A stretch of DNA of 64,000 bases from Zygophlyctis sp. KS116. Lineage: Eukaryota > Chytridiomycota. The notes under the pieces are model-generated. The model was not told the origin of the DNA. It worked only from the letters and a program-made list of their open reading frames with translations, and did no database searches. The position numbers and the translations under genes are program-made. Shown piece by piece: positions 58,601 to 64,000 of the stretch; positions within the stretch are counted from its first letter, which is position 1, and each line of letters begins with the position of its first letter. The stretch is taken from the NCBI GenBank assembly GCA_054661495.1, contig BAAFSQ010000008.1:1-64000 (forward strand). The letters run 5' to 3'.

Positions 58601-61600
58601 ATGATAAGAAAGAGACTCAAAAGGTTCGATCTGAGCCTGCTCGGGATCAAAGACTTTCCCGTCAGAATCATGAATGAGAATACATGATGGGTAAGAGATA
58701 CTGTAACAAAATGGTATTTCAGAAGAATTAGAAATCTTGAATGTGAAATATGACGGCTCCCAGGAATTAAAATGACCAATTTGACCAAGATCGATGTCAC
58801 ATTTGTCCAGAACTCCTATTGATTCACAGTAGCCTATATGGAGTTTTAATACCTGCAATGTATCGTTTTTTGTTGTTTCAAAAGTCAAGATTCCAGAGCT
58901 TTTAATCAATTGAGATGAATCAACCACTTCATCTGCAAAAATTGGTGAAGGGATATCAACGATAGCAATCGCCGCTTGATGTGGGTGAAGCATCAGACCA
59001 TATCCACAGATTACCAATTGATTTCTTGATGAAAAGGAAACATTCGGATCACAATGTTCCATTATGAATCCAGCCCCAGGTGCAACCAGCCATGTTAAAT
59101 TTAAAACAAGACTACTTTTGGGGTATAATTCCACTAATTCTTCTGATTTATTGTGAATTTTTAACTGATATCCCTGTTCGCATGATGCTGAGCTGATGAT
59201 TTCAAATTTCGTTGGATCACTGCTATTTGCGGATATATAAACGCTTTTCCAATCTAATACATCAGGTATTGGAGCGTCCACACAACTTACACCCAAAACA
59301 TTAGGATCAACAAACAGCATTACATCAACAGACAATTGCTGAACAGAGTTGTAGACATTATCAACCCTTATAAAATCTTTGAGTAGGCCATATTTCACGG
59401 CTTTCACTTTAACTCTTACTTTGTAGGAGTCCATATTCATTGAATCGGCAGGATCCAATTTTCCTTCGAGCAGATTGGTGCTAATCCATGAATTCATATT
59501 TACTAAACGAAAATGCATAGGCAAGTGAGGTGTCTTGTTGAAGATGATCAACTCTTCTTCAAACTCCTTCTGAAGTTGTTGAGTTGTTCCTAGATAAATT
59601 GTTGTTCTCTTAATTTCGATCAAACTTTGACCCGTAACCGCTTGAAATTTGACCACATGTGTTCCAACAATTACTGAAGACGGATCTTCATCATCTCGAA
59701 TATGAAACTTCAGACCTCCAATTAAGTTGCGAACCTCGGACACAGATATCGGATTTTGAGCTAAATTATTTTTCTTTACATTCGTACCCCCTCCATAAGG
59801 CTGAACAACCAAATATAAAATTTTAGAGTCACCCACAGATAACGAAAAGCTATCTATTAGAACCTCTAATGCCTCATCGAAAAATACCAAAAATTGCTGG
59901 GCTAAATTTGAAGTGATGGTTATGTAGAGAGCTTGATCTGTTATATTAGCAACCTTGATCGGAAAAGCCTGAGTATATTTTTTACTAGGATCAATAAAGC
60001 AATAACCAAAATTAATATCATCCACTAGAGTGTCCGAGATATCAGTACAGCGAAGATAACCCGATAATACCCCATAAAATTCAAAATTAATTTGAACCTG
60101 CGTTCGATCTTCTGTACATTCAATAAAAAGGGAGTGATATTGTTTTCCTTTTTGATTTGGAAGCAAGTCCACCATAATCTTAAGAGAGGACTGCGGAGCA
60201 ATTGATCCATATTCAGTTTTGAATGTAAAAATACTAGGCGTATCAGGCTTTAAAACTTTAAAACTTTTTTCTATCACTCCATCATTGCGGATGGTAAAGT
60301 AGCATTGTCTAAGTGTATTGATTTCGAGCTTTCCAAGATTGATGACGGAAAGATCTGCTGCAAAAGATCCTACAGGAGAATTCAAAGAAGGAATATCATC
60401 TATCTTACTAGGAGCTGACATTGATGGAGTGGTAGAATCTTTAAGATTTGCTACTGAAGGTTCATTGCCTTGAGATAATAACATATGATAGTTGAAATGA
60501 TCAAAACACACTACGCAATGAAAACTGACCTTTTTAATCAAATCTGAATTCTTATATTCTTGTACATAAATTGTTCCAGAGATATTTTTTGACGGATGAG
60601 GAGATTCCTAGTAACGTCAAAAATATTATTAATACCGAAGAAATCAATCCGCTATTTATAGCTCTAAATGATACCAGGACTGTTCGAATAGACCTCGGTT
60701 GAATCGAGAAAATAATGCTAGAGTTCGTCTTTTTTGTCCTGAAAGAGTTGATCCTACTTTCTATCCGGAGGCTTGATGATTGATCCGATCCTGCCGGCAA
60801 ATGAGTGTAGTCAAATTCATAATCATCTCCTACCAATCCACTCCTCAATCTGTCAATTTTGTCAGTAATCTTTTTCATCTTGTCTTTGCGCCCCTTCCTT
60901 CGGGCTATCTTAAGTTTTTGTTCCAAATTTTCTATTTGCTCTTCTACCTCTTTTGAAAGTATTGTAAGTTTTCGAAAGGTTTTACTACTTTTGGAGCTAT
61001 TCATTGAGTCCACATTGTCATTTTCTGACATTTCAAACTCGACTTCGCCTTCTAGGCCGCACTCTAACATTTCGGAAGGATTGAACTTGACCTCCATAAG
61101 CCGTGCATGTTTAGAGCTTGAGTTTGAGATGGTAATCTGCTGTACATGTGATGCCTTTTCATTAATCAAACAAACACCAAAATCAATGTCAAGACTTTCG
61201 ATAAAAAATGGAGTCGCCTTTCTCACGTTAGCCTTGATTGTGAGAACTTGATTGAAGTTATTATCGAGAACGTTTTCAATTATAAGTTTTTCATTGAATG
61301 CGCCAGATAGAGATGGCTCAAAAATAAATACTACTTCTTTTTTTCCGTACCCCCTAATGATTCCATTCTTATCATCTCCGAGCATTATATCTCCAGAAGA
61401 TATGGATCCTGATTTTTTTATATTGTAATACAATGGAACTTCAGCGTTGTTTCTGATTAGTATGGTCTTTGAACGTTTTTCATTTTTCTCTACAAGTCCA
61501 AAATTAATATGTTTCTGCCCCAATTCCATTACCGACCTGCAAATAGATGAGCGTATTAACAGTTCGCGAACAGGGATTTCAATTTTTCCAAAATTTGAAA

Positions 61601-64000
61601 CCGATTGCTTTTGTATCGCCTGATCAAACTCTATCAACTTGATAGAAAGTTTGAAATCATGCTTTTTTAACTTACCCTGACAAATAAGAAAAATAAACTA
61701 TACCTGAATATATGGTTTATCCGACCCATCAGGAGTAAAAATTACATAAATATTCTTTTGTGATTCTGGTGCAATTTCCAATGTTGATACCGGTTTCAAA
61801 AGCTGACCTTCTAACGCTTTCTGTAGTTCATGTAGCAGCAGAATCTTCAACAATACTGAACTCGCCTCGAAAAATGCTTTAGGGTATGTGCTGTTAGTAG
61901 CGTTGCCATTGCTGTCCAATAATACAAGTGCTAATTCCAGAGGATCTTTACAGGCCCTATACATTTCTACTAAATCGTCTTCATTCATGTATTCACTACG
62001 CAATCCTGTTTTGTGTTCATTTGGCTCATTAATAAACAAATCTCGTGAGGAGTAGTGAGATCCTGTTTTTCCGTCTAAATATTTAAGAGAAGATACTGGT
62101 TTTAACTCAAAGCTTTCGCCTAGCTTGAAATGAGTTTTAGAGCTAGCACTTCTTTTCTAGCCTGTAAAAACAATCTAACCTACCTTTAACTTAAGGTCTC
62201 TAATTGAAGAGGCTAAATCCAGATATTCACTACCGCCCACTGGCGATTCTGATGCTGAGTCGGCCATGCTCCGTGTACGACTTAAGCCCATAAAATGAGT
62301 TTTGGATGACACTTTATTTGACATGAGCAAATTTCCATTTTCTGCGGGTAACCGAGATACTTTTTTCCTGTCACTAATCGATTGAAGAAGATCACGGTTC
62401 AGCGAGACCCCTCCAGTAATTCGTGATTCTTGCGTGCTAAAATTCTTTTCATAAATTTTCAGCTCAGACGGATTAGAAGAAGTTATTTGAAGAATTAAGC
62501 GAGATTTGCTAATATTTTCGATGAAGAAGCCTTTAACAGATGGGCAGTTGAGAACTGAAGACCCAAGATCTAAATAGTTTGATGAAGAAGGAGTGATCAA
62601 TCGATAAAATAGAGAGTGGTAACTTAGCTGATGCTCATCAATGTTTGTTGAAATGGCCTGAATAACTTGATCATTGTCTCGATTCAGAAGATTTACTACC
62701 GTTATTTGTTTTCGATAATCAGCATTTACTTTGCGGGCATAAATATCTACCTTGACTTCGATTGATTGATTTGGAGGAATAAAAAGTTCTCCTTTGTAAA
62801 TATTCAAAACCTTTGAAACATATCGTATTTCAACTCTGGCAGCCAGATCCGAAACATTAGAAATTTTCAATGGAAGCGATTTTAGAGTACCAATATTAGT
62901 TTCACCAAAGTTTAATTCCTTTGGTGAGACTTCAATTACCGATGTACATGCTCTAGATAAACATTGAATAATTTTCTTTTCCTTTAAGGGAGAGCCCGAA
63001 GATGAATATGCAAGGGTAATTCTAAATGATTTCGATACCAATTTTCCCGATAAATAATCAAATGATGAAGATTCTTTCATGGGGCGATACAATACCTCTA
63101 CTGTACGTTCAGCTCCAGGTTTTATATTGATTTCTTCAATCTTTGTGAATTCATTTTCATATCCCTCATTAAAAGCATCCGTAGCCTCATCAGCCAGAGT
63201 GCCTTTTCCTAAAACATCAAATGTATTGAATGATCCACGTGAGCTTAGTATTTCTGACCCCCTGCGAGAATTTGAGACTGGTGTAGAAGCACGGGAACTC
63301 ATCATACTCTCCAAATCTGTTGTAAGAGAGTCTATACTAGACATATCAGTCATTTTGTCTAATAAATATATAGCCTTTGAGTCTAAACTTGACATTGAGT
63401 TTGACAAGAGTTCATCTGTTTTTAATTGAAAGACTATAGACTGCTCGTCCGATGCAAACTTAACATCCAAATGTGAATCTGAAATATTTTTCAAAACCAA
63501 TTTCTGCCTGCTGACTATCCCAGAACAACAATCACCAAAATCCAACGTAGATCCACTACTAACTACCAAAGACTCTTCTTTTAAAATTGATCTAACCATT
63601 GCATGAATATGAGTTTTTATAGTATTTGAAGAATCACTAGCATTTTCAATTTGAAGATTGTAATCAAATTCACCAACTTCTGCTGGTTTAAAAATAATTC
63701 GAATTCTTAGAGGAGAATAAGCTGGAACATGATTTTGATCTAAAACTTCTCCAGTATCATAATCACAAAACACCAATTGACTAGAATGTTTCTGATTTGA
63801 TAAATCTATAGTATTTAAAACAAAAAACAGTTCAATTTCTGATCTATTCCAAATAGTAAAGTCCTTAAAGTAAGTTCCTCCTACTACACAATCCTCAAAA
63901 TTGAGCCCACCTGGCATATCCATTCCTAGTAATGTTTTACATACTCTTGATCTAAATTTAACAGACACCTAAAATTATTTTTACTATAATACCTGATAGT
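55659..64000 (-). CDS. Giant ASH/MSP-domain repeat protein (HYDIN/CFAP-like), N-terminus outside window
   Basis: A very large protein, at least 2500 residues, made of repeated immunoglobulin-like ASH/MSP domains. Repeats begin with a family-type strand, for example STLDFGDCCSGIVSRQKLVL, KELNFGETNIGTLKSLPLKI, INFGLVEKNEKRSKTILIRN, IDFGVCLINEKASH and INFGYCFIDPSK. A coiled coil (EQIENLEQKLKIARRKGRKD) and Ser-rich linkers occur between them, and a non-repeat C-terminal helical part follows. Such proteins are typical of cilia (HYDIN, CFAP and DLEC1 types), but I cannot assign an orthologue. Introns of 24-30 bases lie near 56222, 60545, 61660, 62100 and at the edge (63967-63990). The end (55659, or 55637 with a shorter last intron) is uncertain. 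Confidence 0.72.

Overview
The window is nuclear DNA from a eukaryote with a very compact, AT-rich genome. The gene content points to an early-diverging, flagellated (zoosporic) fungus. Fungus-type markers are an RSC7/NPL6-like chromatin remodelling subunit, a BZZ1-type F-BAR/C1/SH3 protein and a P-type ATPase with a fungal-style N-terminal extension. They sit beside genes usually tied to cilia, flagella or sperm: BBOF1, a CatSper-like single-domain channel, a ZSWIM2-like E3 ligase and a giant ASH/MSP-repeat protein. A Rozella-like (Cryptomycota) parasite would fit, but the species is an inference. I count 39 protein-coding genes, two of them cut by the window edges. I found no tRNA, rRNA, transposon, CRISPR array or gene-free stretch longer than 300 bases.

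Almost every gene is broken by very short introns. Those I could place by reading frame and homology are mostly 24 to 30 bases, some only 21, with GT...AG ends, often GTAAG or GTATG donors and an A/T-rich CTAA-like element before the acceptor. Open reading frames that look broken are therefore normal spliced genes.

Layout. 1-2149: end of a WW protein, then BBOF1. 2198-8614 (minus): replication factor CTF4, DCAF5-like, an F-box protein and an unknown small protein. 8829-11550 (plus): RSC7-like and a GLUT-like sugar transporter. 11670-17230 (minus): DRG2 GTPase, a large P-type cation ATPase, ubiquitin-eS31 fusion. 17461-23418 (plus): AMPK beta, exosome MTR3, a bacterial RF2-type mitochondrial release factor, threonyl-tRNA synthetase, rhodanese. 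23594-29479: U1A/U2B'', SAM synthetase, NADP isocitrate dehydrogenase, HPPD, chorismate mutase. 29716-36711: NOP56, BZZ1, CHK1, ZSWIM2-like. 36751-42503: two tandem R7-like RGS genes (DEP, helical region, G-gamma-like, RGS) and, head to head with them, the CatSper-like channel. 42573-51968: TFIIA large subunit, inositol hexakisphosphate kinase, NOC2, SOF1, PEX14, ARPC1, ESA1. 51978-64000 (minus): IBA57, a short IQGAP-like protein, a PEX39-like small protein and the giant ASH/MSP protein.

Functional themes are ribosome biogenesis (NOP56, NOC2, SOF1, DRG2, eS31, MTR3), genome maintenance and transcription (CTF4, CHK1, TOA1, ESA1, RSC7), peroxisome import (PEX14, PEX39), actin and endocytosis (ARPC1, BZZ1, IQGAP), and a probable zoospore signalling and motility set (BBOF1, CatSper, R7-RGS, ZSWIM2, ASH/MSP). 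Gene spacing is often below 60 bases and in places only a few bases.
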